Assembly: GCA_965115915.1 (NCBI GenBank)
Contig: OZ220483.1
Location: forward strand, 558,001-622,000
Direction: 5' to 3'
DNA length: 64,000 nucleotides
Origin: G965115915 sp965115915
GTDB taxonomy: Bacteria > Pseudomonadota > Gammaproteobacteria > Eutrophobiales > Eutrophobiaceae
The position numbers were made by a program, and so were the translations under genes. The notes below the pieces were generated by a model. It had not been told where the DNA came from and ran no database searches. It worked only from the letters and a program-made list of their open reading frames with translations. Shown piece by piece: positions 17,201-25,981 of the stretch; positions within the stretch are counted from its first letter, which is position 1; each line of letters starts with the position of its first letter.

Positions 17201-17887
17201 ATGTCCCAATACATCATTGCTCCTTCGATTCTGTCTGCTAACTTGGCCCGTCTTGGCGAAGAGGTGGATGCTGTGGTGGCTGCGGGGGCAGATTTTATCC
17301 ATATCGATGTGATGGATAATCATTATGTGCCAAACCTGAGTTTCGGTCCCCCGGTTATTGCCACACTGTCCGCGCATGGGGTCCGGGTGCCGCTGGATGT
17401 ACATTTGATGGCGCGGCCGGTGGACCGTTTGATCCAGGATTGTGCCAATGCCGGGGCGGGGTATATCAGTTTTCATCCGGAGGCGAGTGACCACGTGGAC
17501 CGCAGTCTGTCATTGATCCGCGAGTCGGGTTGTCGGACGGGGCTGGTATTCAATCCTGCAAGCCCGTTGGGCCTGTTGCCGCATGTCCTCGACAAGGTGG
17601 ACATGGTGCTCTTGATGTCGGTCAATCCGGGTTTTCCAGGTCAAACCTTCATAGAATCCACTCTGGACAAGATCTGCCAGGCGCGCACTATTATCGATGG
17701 TTGTGGATGTGATATCCGTTTGCAGGTGGATGGAGGTATCAGGGTGGACAACATCCGCCGCATCGCCGAGGCCGGGGCAGATACCTTTGTGCTTGGTTCG
17801 GCGGTGTTTGACAGTGAGGATTATGCAGAAACCCTGACGGCACTGCGTGATGAACTGGCTCAGGTCGCCGGTATGACGCCCGTATGA
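17201..17887 (+). CDS. rpe: ribulose-phosphate 3-epimerase
   Basis: Interconverts ribulose 5-phosphate and xylulose 5-phosphate in the pentose phosphate pathway (and the Calvin cycle where present). The 228-residue TIM barrel has the standard signatures: IAPSILSANLARLGEEV at the N-terminus, FIHIDVMDNHYVPNLSFGPPV with a metal-binding His and catalytic Asp, LDVHLM, LMSVNPGFPGQTFI, and LQVDGGI with the second catalytic Asp. The stop overlaps the trpE start (ATGA). In many proteobacteria gph lies between the two; here it is absent. Confidence 0.97.
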   Translation: MSQYIIAPSILSANLARLGEEVDAVVAAGADFIHIDVMDNHYVPNLSFGPPVIATLSAHGVRVPLDVHLMARPVDRLIQDCANAGAGYISFHPEASDHVDRSLSLIRESGCRTGLVFNPASPLGLLPHVLDKVDMVLLMSVNPGFPGQTFIESTLDKICQARTIIDGCGCDIRLQVDGGIRVDNIRRIAEAGADTFVLGSAVFDSEDYAETLTALRDELAQVAGMTPV

Positions 17888-19380
17888 ATCATCCGGACGA
17901 GTCCGGGTTTCACGCCCTGGCGCGGCAGGGTTATAGTCGGATCCCGTTGACCCGGGAACGTCTCGCCGACCTGGATACCCCACTATCTACCTACCTGCGG
18001 CTTGCGCAAGGTCCTTATACCTATTTGTTCGAATCCGCGCACAGTGGTGAAAAATGGGGGCGCTATTCGATTATCGGTCTGCCTGCCGTCCGCGTGTTCC
18101 GCTTTTATGGCAACTCCCTGCAGGTGGAGGAGCATGGTGAACCCGTCCGGACTCGAGAATGCGATAACGCACTGACCGAGGTTGAGCGGATCAGGAATGG
18201 TTACCGGGTCCCGGAACTGCCGGGGATGCCGCGTTTCTCCGGCGGGCTTGTAGGATATTTCGCTTATGACGTGATATGTCGCATGGAGATGCGTATCGAT
18301 ACCTCCGGCATGAAGGATCCGCTGGGTGTCCCGGACATTCTGTTGTTGGAGTCGACCGAACTGATCGTGTATGACAACCTGCTTGGCAGGTTGCGCATCA
18401 TCGTGCATGTTGACCCGGAAGTCGAAAATGCCTGGCAGGAAGGTCAGCGCAGGCTGGATGAATTGGAGGCGTGTCTGTCGCAAGCATGGGTTCCGCGGAG
18501 CTACATGCGCGATGTAGGCGGTGAGGATGATGTATCCGATTTCAGCACAGGTTTTAGTCGGAGTCGGTTTGAAGAGGCGGTACGGCGGATAAAGGCGTAT
18601 ATCCGGGATGGGGATGTGATGCAGACGGTACTGTCACAGCGCCTCAGCGCCCCTTTTCACGGTCAGCCGGTGGATCTGTATCGTGCGCTACGCTGCCTGA
18701 ACCCATCTCCGTATATGTACTACTTGCAGATGAAAGATTTTCATATCGTGGGTTCTTCCCCGGAGATTCTGGTGCGAATGGAGGGGGAGATAGTCACGCT
18801 CAGGCCTATTGCGGGTACCCGTCCACGTGGCACTACCGAGATGGAAGATCGGGCCTTGGAAAAGGAACTGCTGTCGGATCCGAAGGAACTGGCGGAACAT
18901 CTGATGCTGATTGACCTTGGGCGCAATGATATTGGCAGGGTGACGGTGGGAGGCAGTGTGCGGGTGACAGAGAAGATGGTCATTGAGCGTTATTCTCATG
19001 TGATGCATATCGTTTCCAATGTCTGCGGCCGTCTGCGCTCCGGTATGAGCGCGATGGATGTGTTGCGTGCAACCTTTCCTGCTGGCACGGTGAGCGGTGC
19101 ACCAAAGATCCGGGCGATGGAGATCATCGCTGAGTTGGAGCCTGTCAGGCGTGGAATATATGCTGGTGCGGTGGGCTATCTGGGCTGGGATGGCAATATG
19201 GACACGGCCATTGCCATTCGCACCGCGGTGATCCAGGGCGAGACCTTGCATATACAGGCAGGCTGTGGTGTGGTCGCCGATTCCGATCCGCAGGCGGAAT
19301 GGCAAGAGAGTTTGAACAAAGGCAAGGTCATTTTTCGTGCCCTCAGCATGGTGCGTCGCAATATGCCCCATTCCGCATAG
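17884..19380 (+). CDS. trpE: anthranilate synthase component I
   Basis: Converts chorismate with ammonia (delivered by TrpG) to anthranilate, the first step of tryptophan synthesis. A 498-residue protein with the N-terminal regulatory half (LSTYLRLAQGPYTYLFES, containing the LLES-like tryptophan-binding motif) and the C-terminal chorismate-binding core: PSPYMYYLQMKDFHIVGSSPE, PIAGTRPRG, HLMLIDLGRNDIGRV, and FPAGTVSGAPKIRAMEII. Translationally coupled to rpe by ATGA. Neither trpG nor trpD follows; the next gene is convergent gloB, so the partner amidotransferase must be encoded elsewhere. Confidence 0.95.
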   Translation: MNHPDESGFHALARQGYSRIPLTRERLADLDTPLSTYLRLAQGPYTYLFESAHSGEKWGRYSIIGLPAVRVFRFYGNSLQVEEHGEPVRTRECDNALTEVERIRNGYRVPELPGMPRFSGGLVGYFAYDVICRMEMRIDTSGMKDPLGVPDILLLESTELIVYDNLLGRLRIIVHVDPEVENAWQEGQRRLDELEACLSQAWVPRSYMRDVGGEDDVSDFSTGFSRSRFEEAVRRIKAYIRDGDVMQTVLSQRLSAPFHGQPVDLYRALRCLNPSPYMYYLQMKDFHIVGSSPEILVRMEGEIVTLRPIAGTRPRGTTEMEDRALEKELLSDPKELAEHLMLIDLGRNDIGRVTVGGSVRVTEKMVIERYSHVMHIVSNVCGRLRSGMSAMDVLRATFPAGTVSGAPKIRAMEIIAELEPVRRGIYAGAVGYLGWDGNMDTAIAIRTAVIQGETLHIQAGCGVVADSDPQAEWQESLNKGKVIFRALSMVRRNMPHSA

Positions 19381-19438
19381 TGGGAGTCTGTGCGGTTCGA
19401 TTGGGTGCCGTGCTGTGTGCGGAAAGGAAGGGTGGCTG

Positions 19439-20233
19439 TTACCAGTGGTCTTTCCAGGTACGCAATGCGGCGAACACCGCCACCTCGTCTGGTAGCGCAT
19501 CCCCGTGACGGGAGCTGACGGATTCGCGTACTGTTTCGCGATCGCAGCGCAGGAAAGGATTGGTCTCCCGTTCCAGTTCCAATGGTGCAGGGGCACAAGG
19601 GAGTTGTCGTGCGCGTCTGTCGGATACGGTTTGCAGACGGGCCCGGATCGCGGGATTGTCTGGTTCTACTGCCGCGGCAAAATGCAGATTGTCCTCGGTG
19701 TATTCATGTCCGCAGTACAGCAGTGTGGTGGGAGGCAGGTTTCGGAAGCGTCGTAGTGAGTGGCACATCTGTTCCGCGGTGCCTTCAAACAGGCGGCCGC
19801 AACCTGCGGTGAACAGTGTATCACCACTGAACACCAAGCCCTCAGGGCAGTGTTCCCCGGCTGGGATGTGATAAGCGATAGCCCCGCGTGTATGGCCTGG
19901 TACGGACAGAATTTCCACACCGAGTTCAAGTTCTGGCAATTCCAGACGGCTTCCGTCGTCATGCGCGACGGTACGTCCTGCGACATCCTCATTGGCGGAT
20001 GCGTGTACCGGGACTGAATAATGCCTTAGCAGTTCGGCAATGCCATTGGTGTGGTCCCAGTGATGGTGCGTTATCAGTATTGCGGAAAGAGAGAGCTGTT
20101 TATCTGTCAGGTAATTCAGTACGGGCTGTGCCTCACCCGGGTCCACAATGACAGTCTGGCGTTTTCCCGGCAGTCGCATTGCCCAGATATAGTTATCTCG
20201 GAGTGCGGTGATGGGATCGATCTGTAATGGCAT
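19439..20233 (-). CDS. gloB: hydroxyacylglutathione hydrolase (glyoxalase II)
   Basis: Hydrolyses S-lactoylglutathione to lactate and glutathione in methylglyoxal detoxification. The 264-residue metallo-beta-lactamase-fold protein has the binuclear metal motif THHHWDHTNG, the later metal His in SVPGHTRGAIAYH, the bridging Asp in VFSGDTLFTAGCGRLFEGT, and YCGHEYTEDNLHFA. The C-terminal helical domain (RLQTVSDRRARQLPCAP, ERETNPFLRC) is typical of GloB. It lies 77 nt after the Aas-type gene on the same strand. Confidence 0.96.
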   Translation of the reverse strand: MPLQIDPITALRDNYIWAMRLPGKRQTVIVDPGEAQPVLNYLTDKQLSLSAILITHHHWDHTNGIAELLRHYSVPVHASANEDVAGRTVAHDDGSRLELPELELGVEILSVPGHTRGAIAYHIPAGEHCPEGLVFSGDTLFTAGCGRLFEGTAEQMCHSLRRFRNLPPTTLLYCGHEYTEDNLHFAAAVEPDNPAIRARLQTVSDRRARQLPCAPAPLELERETNPFLRCDRETVRESVSSRHGDALPDEVAVFAALRTWKDHW

Positions 20234-20310
20234 TGGAAACTTTACTCAGCACTAAGGCCCGTGGCAATGATGTTCAGTCAACCGTGTAGCATATGATGTG
20301 CTCTTCCGGT

Positions 20311-23300
20311 TCACTGTTCAAGGGCCTTTATCAAGTGTATTTTTGCCGCTGCAAAATCGGTTTTTCCACTACCGAGTTTTGGGATAGTTTCTACGTTCAC
20401 TGCGGTAGTGGGGATCATCAGGCCGGGTGTGTCCCTTTCCAGCAGTGCCTTGCGGATATGTTCCAACGTATGGTCTCCAGTTATCAGTAGCGCGATCTTT
20501 TCCCCTTTCCGGGCATCCGGAATGTTCAGTGCGACCAGGTCGAGCTCCGGATCATCCAATGCGTCACGGATACTCTGTTCAACCGCCGACAGACTGATCA
20601 TCTCCCCACCCAGTTTGGCAAAGCGTGAGTAGCGGTCAACGATAGTCAGGAAGCCGTCCTCATCCAGGTAGCCCTTGTCGCCAGTCTTGTACCAGCGTTT
20701 TCCATCGATTAGCGTGATCGAATCGGCGGTTTTTGCTTCATCCATGAAATAACCAAGCATGATCTGCATGCCTCCGATCAGCACCAGGCCTGCTTCACCG
20801 ACCGGTAATGGTTGCATGCTGTCGGGGTCAACGATTCGGTAACTGGTTCCGGGTAGAGGCAATCCCACCGTTCCGTGCCGACTGCCTTCCTGAATCTGCC
20901 AGCAGTTGATGTCCAGCGCATCCGGTATGTTCACGCTGGCTACTGGTGAGGTCTCTGTGACACCGTAGCCTTCATAGACTTCCCGGTTGAATTTTTTCTT
21001 GAAGTCGGCACGGATATCGGGTGGCAGTCGTTCTCCCCCCGCAACTACGATACGCAGACTCTCCAGCATGAGTGGGTGGACCTTCCTGTTTTGTATGTAC
21101 AGGCGCAGGAAACTGGGGGTTGCACACAGCATCGTGATGCGGTAGCGGGAAACCGCCTTGGCAATGTTGACGACATCCGTAGGGTCTGGATGAAATATTA
21201 CATGCAGGCCAGTAACAATGGGCATAAAAGTGGTGACTGTCATACCAAAGGCATGAAATAACGGCAGGCTGCCAAGCACGGTCTCTTCCTCATCGAAGTT
21301 CAGGATGTCGATGACTTGTTTGATGTTGGTCATGATATTGCGGTGACTGAGCATGACCCCCTTCGGTTGCCCTTCGCTACCACTGGTGAACAGGATTGTG
21401 GCGAGTGCATTGGGGTCAGTGGGTTTGCAGTATAGTCGCTTCAGCAAGACTGCAGGCAGCAGCGTCACGGTGAGTAGTGTGCACAGCTTTTCTGCCGGGC
21501 TGATTTCCTGTGCCAGGTCTTCCAGTGCTATCAGTCTGTAGTCATGGAAGATCCTGGTTGCGGATATGCCTCGCTTCTCCAGTCGGTCAAGAAAGCGTTT
21601 CGAAGTGTAGATGGTATGTATTCCAGTTTTTTCAACCGCATGGCGCAGCGCGGTGGGGGCACTGGTGAAATTCAGATTGATCACGCTTTTGCCAAGCAGA
21701 AAACTGGCCATATTGATGATTACTCCGGCACTGCTGGATGGCAGAAGCAGTCCAATGTGTGGTCCGTTTGAATCATGGCGCAGATGTCGGGAGAGACATA
21801 TGGCGGCGCATAGCAACTGATGGCCATGCAATGTCTTCCCGGAACTGTCGCTGGCCATGGCATTCCAGCCATTGTTCTTGGCACTGTCGATAAAGGCACG
21901 ACCTATATCGGGTAATGAGCGGCTGTAGTTGTCCCAGGTCTGGATGGAAAGTTCAAAGATCTTCAGTTTGACTTCCTCGGCTTTTGCGGCAATGGTCATG
22001 GGTGTACCGAAGGCCACGATAATGTCGCGCTTGATGGTGTGGCCATGCAGTTGTCGTAGTCTGCTACCGGAACGTGAAAACACGCTTGCCCACATACCAC
22101 GGATGTAGCATGGCAGAATGATAGCGTTGGCGCCCTCGGCCGCTTTCTCGAAACCGCGATGAAATTTGCCAAGTTGTCCGGTTCTACTGATCGCCCCTTC
22201 CGGGAATAAGCAGACCAACTCCCCGGCATTCAGGCTTTCACGTATCTCCGTTATGGTTTTGCCGAAACGGGTTTGGGAGATCGGGATGCAGCGGAACATG
22301 TCCAGAAACCACTTCAGATAGGGCTTTTCGTAGATGTCACGAATCATCACGAAACGGATCATTCGTGGTGACGCGATTTGCAGCATGGCCCAGTCCAGCC
22401 AGCTTATATGATTGCTGAGTAGTAGTACGCCACCGCGTTCAGGCATATTTCCCAATCCTTGCACCTCCAGACGGTAATGTCTTCCGATGATCCAGGTGAA
22501 TACGAAGCGCAGCATCGATTGCGGTAGTTTTCGTACGCTGTAGATTGTGCTGAGCATGGCGATGAGCCACAGTAGCGTAAGCAGGAAGTGGCTGCTGGCA
22601 CCACTGCGGGCGAGGATAATAGTGAGTGCCAGGAAGCTGACCATGCAGACGTTCTGGAATAGATTATTGGTCGCCAGCACCCTGCCCAGGTTATCTGGTC
22701 CGGCATGGAATTGGATGAGGGAATTCAGTGGAACAATGACAAAACCACCAAATATGCCCCAGGCAAAGAAATTGGCTGCCTGCAGCAGCAGACTGTTGGA
22801 TAGTGACAGTACGATCAGTGTCAGGGTAATTCCGAGGCAGCCGATCGGGATCAGTCCAGTTTCTATGTGTTTGGACGACAGGTGTCCGGCGAGCATGGCG
22901 CCAATGACGATGCCGATCCCCGAGCAGGCCATCATGCCCTGTATCACTACGGTATTGTAGATATTCAGCACTTGTTTGGCATGGGCCGGGAAGGTGGCGA
23001 CTACGACTTGAGATATGGCCCAGAATATCGACAGACCGATGATCGAAAGCAGGATTATCTCGTGATTTTTTACGCGCCGCAGGTTTTCACGCAGGTAGAT
23101 CCCGTATATATATTTCTTCCAATCGAAGGGCTTGTTTGGTTCCGGCCGCGGAGTTTTCGGGATGGAATAGCATAGTCCGGCCTCTGCCAGGCTCAACGCA
23201 ACCAGTACCCATCCGATGGAGGCGATATGCATCAGCAGGGATGCAGTGTCGGTGTAGGATTTTCCCTTCAGTAGCAGTTCGAACAGGATGGAGAATGCAA

Positions 23301-23763
23301 GCAAGCCGAACAATATCGCGGTGATTGTCGTTGCCTGCACGGCACCGTTTGCGATAGACAGCCGTTCCTTGCCGACGAGTTCCTTGATATAGCCGTATTT
23401 GGCGGGCGAATAGAACGCGCTTTGCAGTGCGAGCATGAAAGTCATTGCGAAGGCAGGCCAGAACCATCCCAGGTAATAGAACAGTGTAATGAACAAGGTA
23501 AGGGCGACAGCCACCCAGGCGCTGAAACGCATGATGAGGTTTTTTGGATAACGGTCGGAGCAGAAACCGGCCGGAGTGAATGAAAATATGAAGGGTAGCA
23601 GGATCAGGGCATTGAGTATTGCAGTCAGTATAATCTGGAATTCACCCTGGTAGATCTTGAATACGGTATTCTGGATAAGAATCTTGTGTCCCAGATCGAC
23701 GAAGGCGTTCAGGAATACGACTAGCAGGTATGGTTTGAAGCCGGGAATGGAAAAGACGCTCAT
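20311..23763 (-). CDS. aas: fused lysophospholipid transporter, acyltransferase and acyl-ACP synthetase (LplT-Aas type)
   Basis: A 1150-residue three-part protein. Residues 1-410 are an MFS transporter of about twelve helices, like LplT, which flips lysophospholipids inward. Residues about 425-620 are a PlsC acyltransferase domain with the HX4D catalytic motif (His452, Asp457 in NHISWLD) and FPEG at 520-523. Residues about 650-1150 are an AMP-binding acyl-ACP synthetase with the P-loop TSGSEGQPKG at 793-802, GYGVTETSP and YKTGDKGYLDEDGF. In E. coli LplT and Aas are separate genes that together recycle 2-acyl-lysophosphatidylethanolamine; this fusion combines the whole path. Divergent from the retropepsin gene. 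Confidence 0.93.
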   Translation of the reverse strand: MSVFSIPGFKPYLLVVFLNAFVDLGHKILIQNTVFKIYQGEFQIILTAILNALILLPFIFSFTPAGFCSDRYPKNLIMRFSAWVAVALTLFITLFYYLGWFWPAFAMTFMLALQSAFYSPAKYGYIKELVGKERLSIANGAVQATTITAILFGLLAFSILFELLLKGKSYTDTASLLMHIASIGWVLVALSLAEAGLCYSIPKTPRPEPNKPFDWKKYIYGIYLRENLRRVKNHEIILLSIIGLSIFWAISQVVVATFPAHAKQVLNIYNTVVIQGMMACSGIGIVIGAMLAGHLSSKHIETGLIPIGCLGITLTLIVLSLSNSLLLQAANFFAWGIFGGFVIVPLNSLIQFHAGPDNLGRVLATNNLFQNVCMVSFLALTIILARSGASSHFLLTLLWLIAMLSTIYSVRKLPQSMLRFVFTWIIGRHYRLEVQGLGNMPERGGVLLLSNHISWLDWAMLQIASPRMIRFVMIRDIYEKPYLKWFLDMFRCIPISQTRFGKTITEIRESLNAGELVCLFPEGAISRTGQLGKFHRGFEKAAEGANAIILPCYIRGMWASVFSRSGSRLRQLHGHTIKRDIIVAFGTPMTIAAKAEEVKLKIFELSIQTWDNYSRSLPDIGRAFIDSAKNNGWNAMASDSSGKTLHGHQLLCAAICLSRHLRHDSNGPHIGLLLPSSSAGVIINMASFLLGKSVINLNFTSAPTALRHAVEKTGIHTIYTSKRFLDRLEKRGISATRIFHDYRLIALEDLAQEISPAEKLCTLLTVTLLPAVLLKRLYCKPTDPNALATILFTSGSEGQPKGVMLSHRNIMTNIKQVIDILNFDEEETVLGSLPLFHAFGMTVTTFMPIVTGLHVIFHPDPTDVVNIAKAVSRYRITMLCATPSFLRLYIQNRKVHPLMLESLRIVVAGGERLPPDIRADFKKKFNREVYEGYGVTETSPVASVNIPDALDINCWQIQEGSRHGTVGLPLPGTSYRIVDPDSMQPLPVGEAGLVLIGGMQIMLGYFMDEAKTADSITLIDGKRWYKTGDKGYLDEDGFLTIVDRYSRFAKLGGEMISLSAVEQSIRDALDDPELDLVALNIPDARKGEKIALLITGDHTLEHIRKALLERDTPGLMIPTTAVNVETIPKLGSGKTDFAAAKIHLIKALEQ

Positions 23764-23841
23764 GTTACAACCTTGAGATGGATGCGGTGTGTGAAACCGT
23801 CAGTTATAGCGCGCATTATGCCACATCGCGAAGCGCGCTTC

Positions 23842-23850
23842 TGCTAGAAT
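23842..23850 (+). promoter_or_regulatory. extended -10 element upstream of the retropepsin gene
   Basis: TGCTAGAAT fits an extended -10 element 91 nt before the ATG at 23941 and inside the divergent region. No clear -35 box. Confidence 0.35.
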
Positions 23851-23940
23851 GCAGGCTCTGGAAGCCGCGCTTGATTTGGTGTTTTGCGCAGTGTTTGTGT
23901 GGGGTGGGTGATATTGTGAGAAGGCTCCAACTGGATAGAG

Positions 23941-24603
23941 ATGATACGCAGTAGAGCAAATGCGGCGATATGCTGTGTTGCCATTGCCTTCATGGTGGTG
24001 GCATTGCCGGTCAGGGCGGTGGAGGAGGTGGAGGTTGTAGCTTTGTTCAAGGACAAAGTGGTAGTGATGATTGACGGTAAGCGCAGATTGCTGGAAAAAG
24101 GCGAGTCGAGCCCGGAGAATGTGCGTCTGATATCGTCGGACAGTCGTTCCGCCGTGCTGGAAATTGATGGGGAGCAGCGCAGTTATCAATTGGGACAGCG
24201 TATCAGTAGCAGTTTTTCCCAACGGAAAGTTCGGGCGACCGAGATTGTCCAGGATGAACAGGGGATGTTTAATGTTGTGGGTAGTATCAATGGTATTGGC
24301 GTGCAATTTGTAGTGGATACCGGGGCCACCCTGGTGGCGATGAATAGCAGGGTCGCCAGGCGGTTGGGGATTGACTATCTGCTTGTGGGAGAGAAGGCCT
24401 ATGCCAGTACTGCTTCGGGCGTGGTGCGGACGTATAATGTCAATCTACGCCAGGTTCGAGTGGGAGATATCGAGTTGCACAACGTGCGGGGCTCTGTCAT
24501 CGAGGGAGACTACCCTGAGATTACCCTGTTGGGAATGTCTTTTCTGGGCAGGGTGGAGATGAAGCGCAACGGGCTGATTATGGAGTTGCGCAGCAAACCT
24601 TGA
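23941..24603 (+). CDS. retropepsin-like aspartic protease, periplasmic (TIGR02281-type)
   Basis: A 220-residue exported protein: a signal peptide covers about residues 1-26 (cleavage after VRA). Residues 105-220 form a single retropepsin domain with the catalytic triad motif DTGAT at 126-130 in VQFVVDTGATLVAMNS, and the flap-like ITLLGMSFLGRVEM near the C-terminus. A single domain means that it should act as a homodimer, like retroviral proteases. The N-terminal 80 residues (VVALFKDKVVVMIDGKRRLL) resemble the small accessory domain seen in these bacterial proteins. The natural substrates are unknown. Confidence 0.85.
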   Translation: MIRSRANAAICCVAIAFMVVALPVRAVEEVEVVALFKDKVVVMIDGKRRLLEKGESSPENVRLISSDSRSAVLEIDGEQRSYQLGQRISSSFSQRKVRATEIVQDEQGMFNVVGSINGIGVQFVVDTGATLVAMNSRVARRLGIDYLLVGEKAYASTASGVVRTYNVNLRQVRVGDIELHNVRGSVIEGDYPEITLLGMSFLGRVEMKRNGLIMELRSKP

Positions 24604-24700
24604 TTTGACAAAGGGACCGGGACTGTCCTGTGTGACGCCGTAGGTGGCCGGGAAATGGCTGGGGCAGTGTGGATTCAGCGGGACAATCCTGGATCAACAG

Positions 24701-25789
24701 CTAATCGATGTCGTCGGTGTCGCGGTATCTGTTCTTGCGTTGTTCATGCCGGTTTTGCGCTTCCAGGCACAGAATGGCGGTTGGCCGCGCCTTAAGCCGT
24801 TCCAGGCCGATCTCTTCCCCGGTCTCTTCACAATAGCCGTAGGTGCCGTCTTCGATACGGAGCAGGGCGGCATTGATCTTTTCCAGCAGTTTGCGTTCGC
24901 GTTCTCGGGTGCGCAGTGTGATGCCGAATTCTTCTTCTTTGCTGGCGCGGTCGGCATCGTCGGCGAAATTTCGTTCAGAATCCTGTAATTCCTGCAGGGT
25001 GCGTTCTACCTCACTGAGTAGCCTGCGTTTTTCTTCCAGCAGGATATCGCGGAAATACCCAAGCTGGGTGGTGTTCATGTAATCGTCGTCGCTGGAGTGT
25101 GCCCCGGGAGAGAGAGAGGGAGCAGGAGAAAGGCCTGTGGTGGCGCTGCCGACGCGGGTTTTTTTGGTAGTAGTTTTGCGTGCGATTTTTTTAGTAGCGC
25201 GGGGCTTTTTGGTAGTAGTTTTGCGTGCGATTTTTTTAGTTGCGCGGGGCTTTTTGGTAGTAGTTTTGCGTGCGATTTTTTTAGTTGCGCGGGTTTTTTT
25301 GGTAGTAGTTTTGCGTGCGATTTTTTTAGTTGCGCGGGTTTTTTTGGTAGTAGTTTTGCGTGCGATTTTTTTAGTAGCGCGGGTTTTTTTGGTAGTGGTT
25401 TTGCGTGCGATTTTTTTAGTAGTTGTGCGGGGCTTTTTGGTAGTAGTTTTGCGTGCGATTTTTTTAGTAGTTGTGCGGGGCTTTTTGGTAGTAGTTTTGC
25501 GTGCGATTTTTTTAGTAGTTGTGCGGGGCTTTTTGGTAGTAGTTTTGCGTGCGATTTTTTTAGTAGTTGTGCGGGGCTTTTTGGTAGTAGTTTTGCGTGC
25601 GATTTTTTTAGTTGCGCGGGTTTTTTTGGTAGTAGTTTTGCGTGCGATTTTTTTAGTAGTTGTGCGGGGCTTTTTGGTGGTGGTTTTGCGTGCGATTTTT
25701 TTAGTAGCGCGGGTTTTAGTAGCGCGGGTTTTAGTAGCGCGGGTTTTAGTAGCGCGGGTTTTTTTTGTCACTTTTTTTCTGTTGGCCAT
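24701..25789 (-). CDS. dksA: DksA-family RNA polymerase-binding protein with long Lys/Arg/Thr repeat tail
   Basis: The C-terminal 125 residues (from Met238, codon 25076-25078) are DksA: coiled coil with the tip NFADDADRASKEEEF, keeping the E. coli functional Asp71, Asp74 and Ala76, then the zinc-finger region YGYCEETGEEIG ... ARPTAILCLEAQ. Only two of the four zinc cysteines remain. DksA enters the RNA polymerase secondary channel and works with ppGpp at rRNA and amino acid promoters. Residues 1-211 are a strongly basic repeat, twelve copies of IARKTTTKK joined by TRATKK, PRTTTKK or PRATKK, resembling histone H1 tails; 212-237 is a Ser/Pro/Asp linker. It may bind DNA or RNA. An internal start at 25078 would give a plain DksA. 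GGAAAC precedes the ATG at 25789. Confidence 0.92.
   Translation of the reverse strand: MANRKKVTKKTRATKTRATKTRATKTRATKKIARKTTTKKPRTTTKKIARKTTTKKTRATKKIARKTTTKKPRTTTKKIARKTTTKKPRTTTKKIARKTTTKKPRTTTKKIARKTTTKKPRTTTKKIARKTTTKKTRATKKIARKTTTKKTRATKKIARKTTTKKTRATKKIARKTTTKKPRATKKIARKTTTKKPRATKKIARKTTTKKTRVGSATTGLSPAPSLSPGAHSSDDDYMNTTQLGYFRDILLEEKRRLLSEVERTLQELQDSERNFADDADRASKEEEFGITLRTRERERKLLEKINAALLRIEDGTYGYCEETGEEIGLERLKARPTAILCLEAQNRHEQRKNRYRDTDDID
25153..25786 (-). repeat. 45/48-bp tandem repeats encoding the basic DksA tail
   Basis: On the plus strand, the string GTGCGATTTTTTTAG occurs twelve times, spaced 45 or 48 bp, each with the flanking TGGTAGTAGTTTTGC; the two unit lengths alternate as PRTTTKK or (T/P)RATKK linkers. 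At the far end are four 15-bp copies of the TRATK type. The near-identity of the units points to recent slippage or unequal exchange. Confidence 0.92.
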
Positions 25790-25981
25790 GCGTTTGTTTC
25801 CGATGTTTCAGATGGAATACATGCGTTGCTTGAGACGCAGCGGCTCTTTATACCTGAAATTACTCGGATATGCAATATTCCGTGGTAATGGCACCCCACC
25901 CGTTGGCCATGCCGGAGTCCATTTCCCCGAGTTCAAAACTGATGCTTGACTGACATATGCTTTGCGGTATTGTGCCCACAC

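Noticed and set aside
25153..25786. Repeats considered as a CRISPR or regulatory array
   Set aside because: Unit lengths are 45 and 48 bp, multiples of three, and they encode one continuous basic protein segment.
25097..25949. Two long plus-strand open frames with GSSFACDFFS or VLRAIFLVV repeats
   Set aside because: Both are antisense readings of the DksA tail repeats; no ribosome site, and the minus strand continues into a conserved DksA core.
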